DNA of 64,000 bases from NCBI GenBank assembly GCA_028571685.1, contig CM053141.1:133948833-134012832 (forward strand). Direction: 5' to 3'. The notes below the pieces were generated by a model. That model had not been told where the DNA came from. It saw only the letters and a list, made by a program, of their open reading frames with translations, and made no database searches. The DNA comes from Heterohyrax brucei (lineage: Eukaryota; Chordata; Mammalia; Hyracoidea; Procaviidae). Shown in pieces: positions 22,252 through 32,375 of this stretch. Numbering within the stretch: position 1 is the first letter of the stretch; every line of letters starts with the position of its first letter. The translations under genes were made by a program, and so were the position numbers.

Positions 22252-22742
22252 AAAAAAAAAAAGAAACAAATTGCTTTGAAATCACTTCCAACTGATGGTG
22301 ACCCCATGTGTGTCAGAGAAGAACAGTGCCTGAAAGGTTTCCTTTCTCTAATTTTGTTTATTATATTGTTATTATAATTGAGTGAAAATGTACATACCCA
22401 TATAAATTTGCATGTCCACCTATATGTGGCTCCCACTGCTCTCCCTGCCCGGTGACAGCACCGTCTTCCTCTCGCTCCATACATGTTTTATCCTCCCAAC
22501 AGCCTCCTATTCCCTCCTCTGCACCCACTCCCCTGCCTCCAGTAAGAGGTCAGCAGGACGACAAGCTATAGATGCATAAAACCATGAAGTGCACACATGA
22601 TATGGTTACTCTGTGTTGTCCTTTGTCTAATTTTTGAAAGCAGATGGCCAGGCTGTCCTGAGGTGCCTCTGAGGATTCTCAGACTACCAGTGCAGCTAAG
22701 TGCGTTAACTGTTCTCCACCCAGGGACTCCTGCTAAAAGGAA
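22252..22742 (-). mobile_element. Afrotherian-type long SINE, split by an L1 insertion
   Basis: The SINE reads aatcacttccaactgatggt to agaagaacagtgcctg (22252-22356). It resumes at 22637 with gaaagcagatggccaggctg, gaggtgcctctgaggattct and ends at ccacccagggactcct. The interruption is the 262-bp L1 end described next. Confidence 0.8.
22357..22618 (-). mobile_element. L1 3' end inserted in a SINE, with target duplication
   Basis: Flanks tcctttctctaattttg (22340-22356) and tcctttgtctaatttttg (22619-22636) form a long target-site duplication with one substitution and one extra T. The insert starts with an antisense A-rich tail (tttattatattgttattat) and holds the L1 block ttgagtgaaaatgtacat. The long duplication fits L1 endonuclease priming. 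Confidence 0.82.
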
Positions 22743-23194
22743 AGGGAGGGACAGTTCCTGAGAACGGAGGCTGAGGGCAACCAGCCAGTATGCCCATTAC
22801 ACAAAATGATGATGCTCAGAGAATATGGATGAATTGCCTAATGCCATGAGACGGTAGGGACGTTGCTAAGACTAGGCTACAAGGCTCTTTCCTAGACATA
22901 TATTCTGTAAAGTTTAACTTTACAGGTATCTTTGACTTTTGATTTAAAGTCACGAGCTATTCATTTCCTTCATTTTTATTTTAAAAGTGTAAAATTACAG
23001 TTATCCACTAACTAACTCAATTTATTTTTATAAGTTTTAATCTTTTATTGTCTGCGGAGTTATGAGGTAGAACATCAGTGACTTTAGCATTCATAGTGTT
23101 GACCAGTTTCTGAGACGAAGAAGCAAAAAAATCTTTATAAAATAAAATTAATCAGTTTCCTTAACTGATTTGACCATTGAATACTTTTTTCTTT
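22743..23194. other. Intron 3, no element recognised
   Basis: Unassigned sequence, AT-rich towards its end. Confidence 0.5.
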
Positions 23195-23383
23195 TTTTAA
23201 TAGTCTATTTTTTGTTGAAAATATACACAACAGAACATGCATCAATTCAATAGTTTCCATGTGTACAGTTCAGTGACACTGACTACATTCTTCAAGTTGA
23301 GGAACCATTTTCACTTTCCTTTTCTGAATTGTTTCTTCTTCATTAACATAAACTCACTGATCCCTAATGAACACGTGTATGCT
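23195..23383 (-). mobile_element. Old L1 3' end fragment
   Basis: Text such as gttgaaaatatacacaacag, tgtgtacagttcagtgacac and aggaaccattttcac follows the reverse strand of mammalian-wide L1M 3' ends. Confidence 0.6.
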
Positions 23384-23470
23384 TTAAGTGAAAGTTTACA
23401 GTTTAAATTAGTTGCTCATATAAAAATTTATACAGACATTGTTATATGACTCTAGTTGCTCTCCCTGAGA
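23384..23470 (-). mobile_element. L1 3' end (Afrotherian-type), short
   Basis: tttaagtgaaagtttacagt and tctagttgctctccctgaga match the start of the L1 3' ends at 11140 and 26505. Only about 87 bases remain before the mariner relic. Confidence 0.6.
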
Positions 23471-24015
23471 CAAAGCATCCAAGTGCACAATGGAAGTCAA
23501 CCAATTATTCACGACCAAAAAATTTCTCAGTCCAAATCAAGAGTAAAAATGATATTGCTAACCTTTTTTGATGTGAGAGGGATTGTTCATTATGAATTTG
23601 TACCAACTGGACAGTTAACTAAGTTTACTGTTTGGAATGCTGTAAAGGCTGTGTGAAAAAGACAAAAATGACCTGAACTTTCATCAGCAACTCATGGCTC
23701 TTGCATCACAAGAATGCACCAGCTCATGCGGCACTGTGTGTGAGGGAGTTTTTAGCCAGTAAATGAATAACTATGTTGGAACACCCTCCCTACTCACCTA
23801 ATCTGGCCCCCAGTGACTTTTTCTTTAGCAGAAGATAAAGGAAGTATTGAAAGGAGGACATTTTGATGACAGGTCATCAAGTGTAATATGATGATAGCTA
23901 TGATGGCCATTCCAAGAAAAAGAGTTCTAAAATTGCTTTGAAGGGTAGACTAAGTGCTAGAATTGGTGACTAGCTTCCCAAGGGGAATTCTTTGAAGGTG
24001 ACTGTAGTGACTGTA
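23471..24015 (+). pseudogene. Mariner (Tc1/mariner) transposase relic
   Basis: Three frames together recover the C-terminal half of a mariner transposase: L-L-T-F-F-D-V-R-G-I-V-H-Y-E-F-V-P near 23552-23610, W-L-L-H-H-K-N-A-P-A-H near 23695-23730, then H-P-P-Y-S-P-N-L-A-P-S-D-F near 23780-23822. The last block is the family's catalytic-domain signature; the third acidic residue of the D,D34D triad is the Asp of A-P-S-D. The second Asp position reads K-N instead of D-N. Stops and frameshifts make it a fossil. Terminal inverted repeats were not found. Confidence 0.85.
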
Positions 24016-26504
24016 GCACTTTTTCTAGGATGAGTTTGCAGAATTGTCAGATCTCATAATCACTGTACTCTGAAGGTATCTGCTGGTTATATCGTGTGTT
24101 TGACTTGTGTCTTCTTTTTCTCAATACTACAAATTAGATGTTATTACTGTTTTAGAGAGTTAGTGTTGAATCAGTGGCTTTTCTGTTGCTTTTATCACCT
24201 GTTGCTTCAAGAAAATGCTTGAACAAGGAAGGTCCTCTCTGCCAGGATCACATGGTCATCCAGTATCTGGCAAAGTGTGCCTTGTATCGCCTAGTCACTT
24301 TCTCTGAAGGTTTTCTCTTTCACTTGGTAAATAGTTTCTGTACTAGTTTAAACATACCCTTGACGTAGTTTTTTAAACCACTTTTGTTACTTCCACGTTA
24401 GAGAGTATTAAAGGTTTACTTTTCGACGGCACTTGGCACTTGGCTTCATGAGTGTAAACCATTTATGAATTTGATATTTTACTTTCAACTTACCTAAAAC
24501 GTAATCTTTTATGGTCAAGATCCTTTTCTTTCTGGTATATGTTTTCGCTGTTTCTTCACTTCTTCAGTAGTAGTGTCAACTAGCATTCTTCTGAAGGCTT
24601 TTTCCCCCAAGTTCTGTGCAGGCGAGCAGAGTTTTTTTTTTTTTTGCCTTTTTTTTTCAATCATGTCATGAGAATTGTAGGGTAGGCATAACTGAAGTGA
24701 GAACAACAGAGCTCAAATAAGCTGGGCTGAGACACACATCTTTAGGGTTTCTGAAGTCCACTTGTCAGAGGAGAGGCTCCCTCTTGCTTATGTTTGCAAA
24801 ATTGCAAACCACTACATATCATAAATTGCAGGGATTGTAAGTAGTCAGGACTGCAAAGGTAAAGTTTAAACAAGTTTCTAACTAACAGTTTAGAATTATA
24901 ATTATTCCTAACTTAATCTTACTTCGTAAAATGGTTTTCTCATTATTATTATCATGAACATAATCATAGCTGTCTGTATAGGTAAAAATTTTCTTATGTA
25001 AACTATGTTCACAGTTTTATCCTACTCTTCATTCTTGTAGTCTTAAATTTTGCTCATGCATGTCTGTTACTAGCCATCTAGCTCTGGCTGATTAATTGAA
25101 AGTTTCTTTTTCAGTTCACCTAAGAAGGTAAAGGCAGTGCTGAAGCTGAACACAGCAGGGAAACCCCATGTTAACCCTATGGCTCAGGTGTTTAGAATTT
25201 TCAGTTTAATTCACAGATTAGGAAGTGAATTGTAATGGCAGCTTTGATTTTATCAAAGAATTCCCTTTAAATGACAACTTAAGGAAAGAACAAGCCCTTA
25301 TATATATGTTTAGGGAGATAGGGGTATACGGTTTGAACTGTATAGAATTCACCATAGAAAGCCTATTGAAGGAATGGTATTTATGAAGGTCCTACTTGTA
25401 ATATGAGACAAAGTGTTGTTTGTTCTCGTTAAAGATTGTGAGCAGTGTGTTAAATAATATTAATGGCTAGGATTGTCAGTACTTAACAGTACTTTCCTTG
25501 TACAAGTGATTTTATTGATCGATACAGACTCGGTGTAACAGGGGCAGATTATTTTTACTGATTTTATCGAAATCTTAACTAAGTTTGTTAGTGTACCACA
25601 TATCTTTAAATAGATCTAGATGATGATGTAGATTAAGAAAAGCAAACCCCCATCCATCTCTTTTTGATCTGTTAATAACTTAAATCCATCATTGCTAGCA
25701 ACTGTTTTCAGATTCTGTTGCATGTACATGTTTCTCTTGTGCCTGTTCAGAAATCCTGTAACTTTGTTTCAGTGGTTGGTTTTCGTACAATAAAACCCTG
25801 ACCTCTTATTCAATATTTGGCAGACAAGTTTGTTGTTACAATTGGTGAAATAATTGACAAACTATAAAGAAGATAAAAATGTTACAGTACTTGGTTTTCT
25901 AAATTTTGCACTTTGTATAGGCGATAACCTATAGATTCTTAGATTTTATGAAAGTTCTAGATGACTCTTGTACTAAGCTGGAAATGTTTTACAAAAGCTG
26001 CAAGTCATTACTTAGGGCAATGTGTGACATTCTAAAGAGTTTACATTATAACCATAAGGAATTGTCCTGAGTAATTTGAAATACATTTTCTGTTTCCCAT
26101 GGTTTGCATGCTTTTATTGATCTCAAAATGATATATATTTCATTTAAAATAAATTTTAGTGCAGAACAATATTTTAAACTTCTGTAATCAGCCATGTAGA
26201 TTATTTCTTTAAATAAAATTAATATACTCTTTTCTCAAGGAAATAAATAAAACTGTTATGTTAAAAATCAGGTGATACATTCTTGCTCACTTTGAATAGA
26301 CAAGCCTAGTGGAACCCTGGCCTGCAGAGCTCCTGTTAATGAGCCTTAGAAGAGATATAGGTGAGTGGCGGTGGGCCAGTGTGAGCAATTTGAAAAGCTT
26401 CAGGAGTCTCAGAAATGTTTATAAGCAAGTGAGCTCATGCAGATGTGTCTTTGTAATGGGGTACAATGAAAGTATGAACTTGGGAACACTCTGGCACTGA
26501 AGTT
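24016..26504. other. Intron 3, repeat-poor stretch
   Basis: About 2.5 kb with no repeat I recognise apart from two T-runs at 24631-24657. The minus-strand frame at 24515-24706 is low-complexity K/Q-rich text caused by these runs. Confidence 0.5.
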
Positions 26505-27195
26505 TGTTATTGTGATTAAGTGAAAGTTCAAAATCCAAGTCAATTTGCCACGTAAAACCCTGAACACATGCCTCTATGCAACTCTTTCGGCTGTCCGCAC
26601 CGTGTGACAGCATGCTCCTCCCCTCTACCCCGTATTTTCTGTATTCCGCCAACCAACATGTATGCCCTCCTCTCTACTCTCTCTTCTCACCTTTATAAGG
26701 GAGCTGGTTGGACAGCCTCATATACATATGTAAGCCAAGAAGTACACATACTACCTGCATCACTCTATGCCTTAGAGTACAGTCCAAATTTTGTCTGAAG
26801 TGTTGGCTTCGGTACTGGTTTCAGTTTGGGACTAGCAGCAAATCTAGGGGCCACGTTCTCTGGGAACCCTCCAGGATGCTGGACCACCAAGTCTGGGTCT
26901 TGGTGAACAGAGTTCTAGATCTGCGCTCCCCTTTTTCTCGTTCCACACTGGGGACTCTATGTTGTGTTACCTGTCAGGGCAGTTACTGGTGGTGGCTGGG
27001 CATCATCTAGTTCTTCTGTTCTCGTACTGATGTAGTCTCCCAGTCATATGGGCCCTGCTGTCCATTGGGCTCATACTCGCCTCATGTCTTTAAAGCCCTT
27101 CGTCCTTTAATGTCCTGCTGCAGGTGGTCAGGACCAGTTGATGCTCCTTAGATGGCCACTTGCTGGCTTTTAAGACCCCAGGCATGTGGTACCCA
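26505..27195 (-). mobile_element. L1 3' end (Afrotherian-type 3' UTR), about 690 bp
   Basis: This is the fullest copy of the short 3' UTR series: attaagtgaaagttcaaa, gcaccgtgtgacagcatgct, gggaaccctccaggatgctg, tcagggcagttactggtgg, gatgctccttagatggccac and ttttaagaccccaggcatg. Confidence 0.72.
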
Positions 27196-27695
27196 AATTT
27201 TGATGGCCCTTAAAAGTTTGAGAGTTTTAAACCTGTGAATTATCAAATGTTGACCATCTGGTTTGGCAGTCTGTGCTGATACAAATATTTTCAATAGTCA
27301 TTAATTAAATTTCAGTTCCCTAAGCTAGAGCCTGGTGTTAATAAGATAAACTTCTTCCCTTCTGGAAGAGATATCTTCTTTTCCAGAGTTGGCTGTGCTT
27401 GCTGGTAGGTTCATGCAGTGTAGTGTTTCTAGGAGGACTGGTAAGATGTGTGGTGGTGTCACACAGACCTGTGCTTACTATGGGAAAGCCAGCTCTGGGC
27501 TGCTTCTAGTAGGTAGTTGGTGCTGTCATTTGGTAGTTACAGAAAGAAAGGACATGTGCTATCGTCATTTTCAAACTTACGTTAAAAAGTAGAGTGTTTT
27601 TTTTTTGGTCTGCTAAAGCTTAACACCCTGAGCTAGCATTTTATTTCTGTATCACTTCCTTTAAGGTAGCTATAACTCCCTCACCCTGTCTAAAA
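27196..27695. other. Intron 3, no element recognised
   Basis: Unassigned sequence with a T-run at 27597-27607. Confidence 0.5.
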
Positions 27696-27842
27696 ATACC
27701 CACTGCTGTTGAGTCAGTTTCAACTTGTGGCAACCCTATAGAACAGGATGGAACTGTCCTACAGAGTTTCCAAGAACTGCCTCGTGGATTTGAACTGCCT
27801 ACCTTTTGGTTAGCAGCCGTAGCACTTAACCACTATGTCATT
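27696..27842 (-). mobile_element. Afrotherian-type tRNA-headed SINE
   Basis: Complete body: cactgctgttgagtcagttt, caaccctatagaacagg, tttgaactgcctaccttttg, tagcagccgtagcacttaac. Confidence 0.88.
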
Positions 27843-28114
27843 GTAGTCTGTAATCTCTTTAGTACTGAATTTTCCCAATCAGAAGATTTTAGGAAGCCAG
27901 ACGTTATTCTTGAAATAGGTTTAATTTGTCATTTAGCAGATTTCTGTGTGAGGGACTCACAGTTTTTAAGCTTTCGTAGTGAAGTTCACTGCTAGCTCGC
28001 TCGATGATTCCAATTTAAACAAAGGAAGATCACTGAGTTTCTATTCCATAGTCTTTTATTTTCTCATACAAGTTATTTCCTTAAAGACATGAACAATTCT
28101 CTTCTTGCAGGTTA

Positions 28115-28625
28115 GTGTATATATTTTAATTTTATTGTGGCAAAATACATATAGCAAAAAAATTCCCTTTTATCCATTTTTAAGTGTATGATTCGGGGAC
28201 ATGAATACATTTGCCGTGTTTTGCAGTCATCGCCACTATCAATTTCTGAAAATTTTTCATCACCCCAAACAAATGAAGTACCCCTTCAGTGATAACTCCC
28301 TATTCTGCCCTCCCTGCAGCCCTTGGAAGCTACTGGTAATTGTGTGTCTCTGGGTATTACTCTTTTCTAAACATTTACTACAAGAGAAGTCACACAGTAT
28401 TTGTTCTTTTCTGTGTGACCTTTTCCAGTCATCTAAATGTTTTCAAGTGATGTTCATCTGTGTTATGACATGTATCCAGCCTTTGTTTTTGTTTATGGCA
28501 GAGTAATATTTCATCGTACACATGTACCACATGTTGTTTATCCATTCATTTGTTGGGCACCGTATTTTTCCAGTTTTTGACAGTCGTGAAGAATGCTACA
28601 GTGAACACTGGTGTACACTGTATTT
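28115..28625 (-). mobile_element. Old L1 (L1M-type) 3' end
   Basis: The reverse L1M order is clear: attttattgtggcaaaatac, atttttaagtgtatgattc, ctccctgcagcccttggaag, cacagtatttgttcttt, ttgtttatccattcatttgt and acagtgaacactggtgtac. Confidence 0.82.
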
Positions 28626-28763
28626 TTAATAATAGTATTTTTATTGATTTATATGTGTATATGGCATACATTAAAACTAATAAAATACTGATAAGTTGAA
28701 TATGTATTCTAAAACTTTGAAAAGCATTAAATACCAAAATATTCTCTAATTCTGCACCACTTA

Positions 28764-29105
28764 AGACAGTGGTTCTCAATGTCTGTACACATTTTTTGTT
28801 GTCACAACTGAAGACAGAGGTGCTACTGGCATCTGGTGGGTAGGAAAAAACCCAAACCTGTTGCTTTTGAGGTGATTGCAACTCACAGTGACAGAGGAGA
28901 ACTGCTTCATGGGAGTTTCCAGAAGAGTCTGGTATATTCCGACTGCTTACCTTGTGGTTCGCAGCTGTAACACTTACTCAGCAGGGTTTGCATCTTGTTG
29001 GTAGAAGGCAGGAATGCTGTTGGCACTCTGCGATTCACAGCACAGCCCTCCACAACAGAAAAATTATTCAGGCCCCAATGTCAGGTAGTGGCAAGGTTGA
29101 AAAAA
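28764..29105 (+). mobile_element. MER5A (hAT) element, split by a SINE
   Basis: The start cagtggttctcaatgtctg, the block tgtcacaactgaagacagag and gtgctactggcatctgg lead to the break at 28843. The element resumes at 29005 (aaggcaggaatgctg, cacagcacagccctcc, acaacagaaaaattattc). Confidence 0.85.
28844..28989 (-). mobile_element. Afrotherian-type SINE inserted in MER5A
   Basis: Flanked by gcatctggtgggtag (28829-28843) and gcatcttgttggtag (28990-29004), a 15-bp duplication with two changes. Body blocks are aacctgttgcttttgaggtg and gaggagaactgcttcatggg. Confidence 0.85.
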
Positions 29106-29274
29106 TCTGACTTAGACTTCTCAAAATTTTGGTATATTACCTTTATCTTTTTCATGTATGTGCTTGTGATCGTGTTATAAAATAGAATATTATGTAATAT
29201 ATTTTATAAACTCATTTTTAATTTAAAAACCTACCACAGGTATTTATTATGTATTAAATGTTTCTCTAAGATTT

Positions 29275-29600
29275 GATTTTTAAAAATTTTTTACTTCGAT
29301 TGGTAGGGAACTGTTCCACATATACAAAAGTAGACAGAATAATGTAATAAAGTTCTAGTTCCTCATCATCCAGCTTCAACAGTTACCTCCTCAGGGGCAG
29401 TCTTATCTCTACTCTCACACACACACCCTTCCGTATGATTTTGAAACAACTTCCAGATGTAATATTTTTAATGATAAGTATTTTGGCATGCATCTCTAAA
29501 AGATAAAAAATTCTTTCATAAAACAGAATTTTGAGGAAAACAGCATAATACTCTGTCATGTAGATGCATTCTAATTTATTTAGCTAGGACCCTCCTGTTG
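29275..29600 (-). mobile_element. Old L1 (L1M-type) 3' end
   Basis: acaaaagtagacagaataat, cctcatcatccagcttcaac, gattttgaaacaacttccag and catctctaaaagataaaaa are L1M 3' end blocks in reverse. Confidence 0.75.
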
Positions 29601-29636
29601 AATATTGGTTTGCTTCCAGTGTTTCCCTTAGAGAGT

Positions 29637-29656
29637 TTTTGTGTGTGTGTGTGTGA
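29637..29656. repeat. (TG)n microsatellite
   Basis: About nine uninterrupted TG units. Confidence 0.9.
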
Positions 29657-29689
29657 TTTTCATGTGGTGCACTCTCCTTGTTCTACAGG

Positions 29690-30690
29690 TTAAAATAGAA
29701 AGTGTGCAAACACTCAGCAAGGCAAGAATGAGCAAAAGGACCGTAATTCCATTAAACACCCTGTAACTGGTAAAGATTAATGTACATATCTCTTGCTAAT
29801 TCTTTCCAATTACTTAGTTCATATAAATTCCCAAGCCTGGTTAATTATGCTGAAGTCAGGTAGTAATTCTGAACGGGGCTCCGACGGCAGGGGAATTTGC
29901 CTGGTCTAACCTTGCCCTCTCACACACACTCTCAGCAGCTTAGGCCCTCAGCCTGGAGCCCATTCATTTTCCGATCAGGCCTAATTGCTGCCGACTGGCT
30001 GCCACAGGTACCTGGATAGCCTGCGTTTAAGGAGGCAGGGACTTCTGAGAACAAATAAGGAAAGATTAATTGTTTGCTTTGTTTCCTCCCAAGAGAAATG
30101 TGGGTGCTTAATCAAGAAAAATAATTTCTTCTGTTGATTTGGCCTATTTGGAGAAAAGATAATTGTATAAAGGCAGGGGCAAAATGATGCCTCGTATGAG
30201 CAGTATTGCCACTTATCTACACCAGAGACAGGCGTATGGGGAAATAAATGTAAGACCTTGGAAAAATGGATGGGCATGGCTCACATTTCTCTTAGTAAGT
30301 AATCTGGCTGTTGGGCTTTTATTTGTACCAATAGTGCTAGCTACTGTTGTCATTTGTTTTGTCTGGATCTTCGGAAATCTAATCAAGGAGACAATAGTAT
30401 AAAAAAAAAATCAACAACACTTTTCCAAATTGTTAATTGCTAGAGTACAAAGTGAGCTAAATGCTGTGATGTTTCCAATTAAAGAACCTGTTTCAAGCAA
30501 GCACTATTAAATCTATCTTTCTGCGTCTGATAAATAAGCTATCAGAGAGTAGAGTAGATTAATTGAGAGCAATTAGTTTCAAATTTCTTATAATAGGCAG
30601 CATGAACCAGTGTTATTAATGAATCTGGCAATTTTGGGCATGGGAATATGCTACCTGGACCTTCTAGCTGACTGGAAAAGAAAAACTGAT
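29690..30690. promoter_or_regulatory. Repeat-free block with dense TAAT motifs; possible enhancer
   Basis: No repeat is recognised for about 1 kb. Homeodomain-type cores recur on both strands: ccaattactta, ggttaattatg, gcctaattgc, agattaattg, gttaattgct, tccaattaaag and gattaattgagagcaattag. Mixed GC-rich and AT-rich text of this kind is common in conserved intronic enhancers, but conservation cannot be seen from one sequence. Confidence 0.3.
30163..30402 (+). other. Small ORF with long hydrophobic segment, function unknown
   Basis: This 79-codon open frame starts at ATG 30163, with further in-frame ATGs at codons 8, 9 and 12. Residues 1-36 are basic and polar (R-G-K-M-M-P-R, L-H-Q-R-Q-A-Y). 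Residues 37-70 are almost entirely hydrophobic (W-A-W-L-T-F-L-L-V to C-F-V-W-I-F), enough for one long or two short membrane helices. It ends L-I-K-E-T-I-V and the stop is followed at once by a run of ten A. I recognise no family. It lies on the sense strand of SNX24 intron 3, so it could be intronic chance or a microprotein. Confidence 0.2.
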
Positions 30691-30904
30691 TAAGGTAACA
30701 TTATCCTGTTATTTTGAATTTTTTGTTCTGTGGGCCATTTGCTTTCTAAAAATCTCGATTTACATAAGGAGGATTTTTGATACGTTCTAGATTGAACTTG
30801 AGGCTTGAATTTGGAAAGGAGAAGATGATTGAATTGACGGAGAAGTGTGTATTGTTTCCTCTGACAGGAGCAGAAAGAGTGGCAAATGTGAGTGTGTTGA
30901 GAAC

Positions 30905-31090
30905 AGGCAGGGGTGGGCAAGCTTTTTCTGTAAAAGACCAGAGAGTAAATATTTCAGGCTGAGGTGGCCCTGGGTTCTCTGTTGGTATTACTCAACTCTG
31001 CCAGTGTAGTGGGACAGCTGCCACAGAGACTTATGTTAAAAAAAACAAAAACCAGAAAAGTTTCTGGTAAAACTTTTACAAAAACAGTCA
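30905..31090 (+). mobile_element. hAT-type MER element relic
   Basis: The run gcaagctttttctgtaaaag, accagagagtaaatatttca and ttactcaactctgcc matches a common mammalian DNA transposon body (remembered as ctgtaaagggccagatagta). I cannot assign the subfamily. Confidence 0.5.
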
Positions 31091-31261
31091 GCAGAGCCGA
31101 CATGTGGCAACAAAGAGATGGCATGGCAGAGCGTGGCCTGGCATCAAAGCCCTGTGGGGGTTCAGAGCCCTGTGCTTCTGCTTGCTGCTGAGTCACATTC
31201 TTGCCAGAAACACCCTGTCTGAGTGCTGGTCACTTTTTCTGTAAAAGAGGGATTAGAAGAT

Positions 31262-31350
31262 GTATTTCCAGAGTCTCACAAAGACTAAATGTACTAATAC
31301 ATGTAAAGCGTAATATGTAATAGGCACACAATAAACAGTAGCTGTCATAT
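31262..31350 (-). mobile_element. MIR SINE fragment
   Basis: actaatacatgtaaagcgta and ggcacacaataaacagtagc follow the MIR 5' region in reverse. Confidence 0.5.
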
Positions 31351-31355
31351 TTTCC

Positions 31356-31507
31356 ACAGTCTTGGTGGCAGAGTAGTTAAGGACTTGGCTGCTAACCGGA
31401 AGGTTGGTGGATTCAAATCTACTAGCTGCTCCTTTTGGAGCCTTTCTGCTCTGTCTTTTAGGTCTCTGTAAATTGGAATCTACTTGACACAATGGGTTTG
31501 TTTTTAC
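31356..31507 (+). mobile_element. Afrotherian-type tRNA-headed SINE
   Basis: tcttggtggcagagtagtta, ggttggtggattcaaatct and the tail ggaatctacttgacacaatg. It sits at the edge of the MIR relic. Confidence 0.82.
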
Positions 31508-32164
31508 AGTTTTATCATATTTTTCTCATATTTGGGCAATATCTGGCATGTGTATTTTGTCTTCAGTTTCCTCAGATCCTAGAATATATCTAGGACTCCA
31601 AGGACTCCCAGGAATTAACGCGTAATCTTAAATTGTTTGGTCATAAAGTTAAAATATTTTTTCAGTAACCATTTTACCCACTCAGCTAAAACTGTGACTG
31701 ATTGATTTAAAATGCTAACTGGGGCCATGCAACGCAGACATTTTAAAGGTGATGCAGAATGTGTGACTAGGAGATTCCGATAGAATCAGTTATTCACTCA
31801 TCCACATATTCATTCATTCATTCATAAATCAAAGTGTTTTCAGGACGTCTTCTGGACCAGGAACTCTGTGAGGTGCTTTTTATATTAATTAGCCATAGTC
31901 TTTGCTGTCACCCTAGCTCAACACTATCCTGCTAGTTTAGCTGAAGTCAGCCTGCTTAAAGTGTAGACCATATAGGATCACATGAAGGGGACCTGTCTCT
32001 AGAGTGCCTTGATTTTCCTCAGCAGACAAAACAGCACAAAGATGAATCTAAACTTCTTTAAGAACCTGGTGATCAAGAGGACAAGTTGAAGAGTGCTTGT
32101 GTTGGAATTTAGCAGTCTGTGGGGGACACAGAGTTGAAATTGTCTTGACAGCAGTGGTTTTTTT
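31508..32164. other. Intron 3, unassigned
   Basis: Only a short (ATTC)n run at 31808-31825 stands out. Confidence 0.55.
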
Positions 32165-32375
32165 GGTTTGGTGGGTACAAATGGTTAATACACTTAGCTG
32201 CTGAGCCAAAGATTGGAGCTTCGAGTCTTCCCAGCAGTGCTTTGGAAGAAAGTCATGGCAATCTGTCTCTAAAGTCAGCTGTTGAAAACCCTATGCAGAC
32301 CAGTTCCACTCTCACACTCTTGGAGTCGCCATGAGTCAGAGTTGACTCAAGAGCCACTGGTTTTTCTTTTTTTAA
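32165..32375 (+). mobile_element. Afrotherian-type SINE, long form
   Basis: Nearly complete longer variant: tgggtacaaatggttaatac (A box region), ttggagcttcgagtcttccc (B box), gctttggaagaaagtcatgg, gaaaaccctatgcagacc and the RTE-like tail gccatgagtcagagttgact. Confidence 0.85.
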
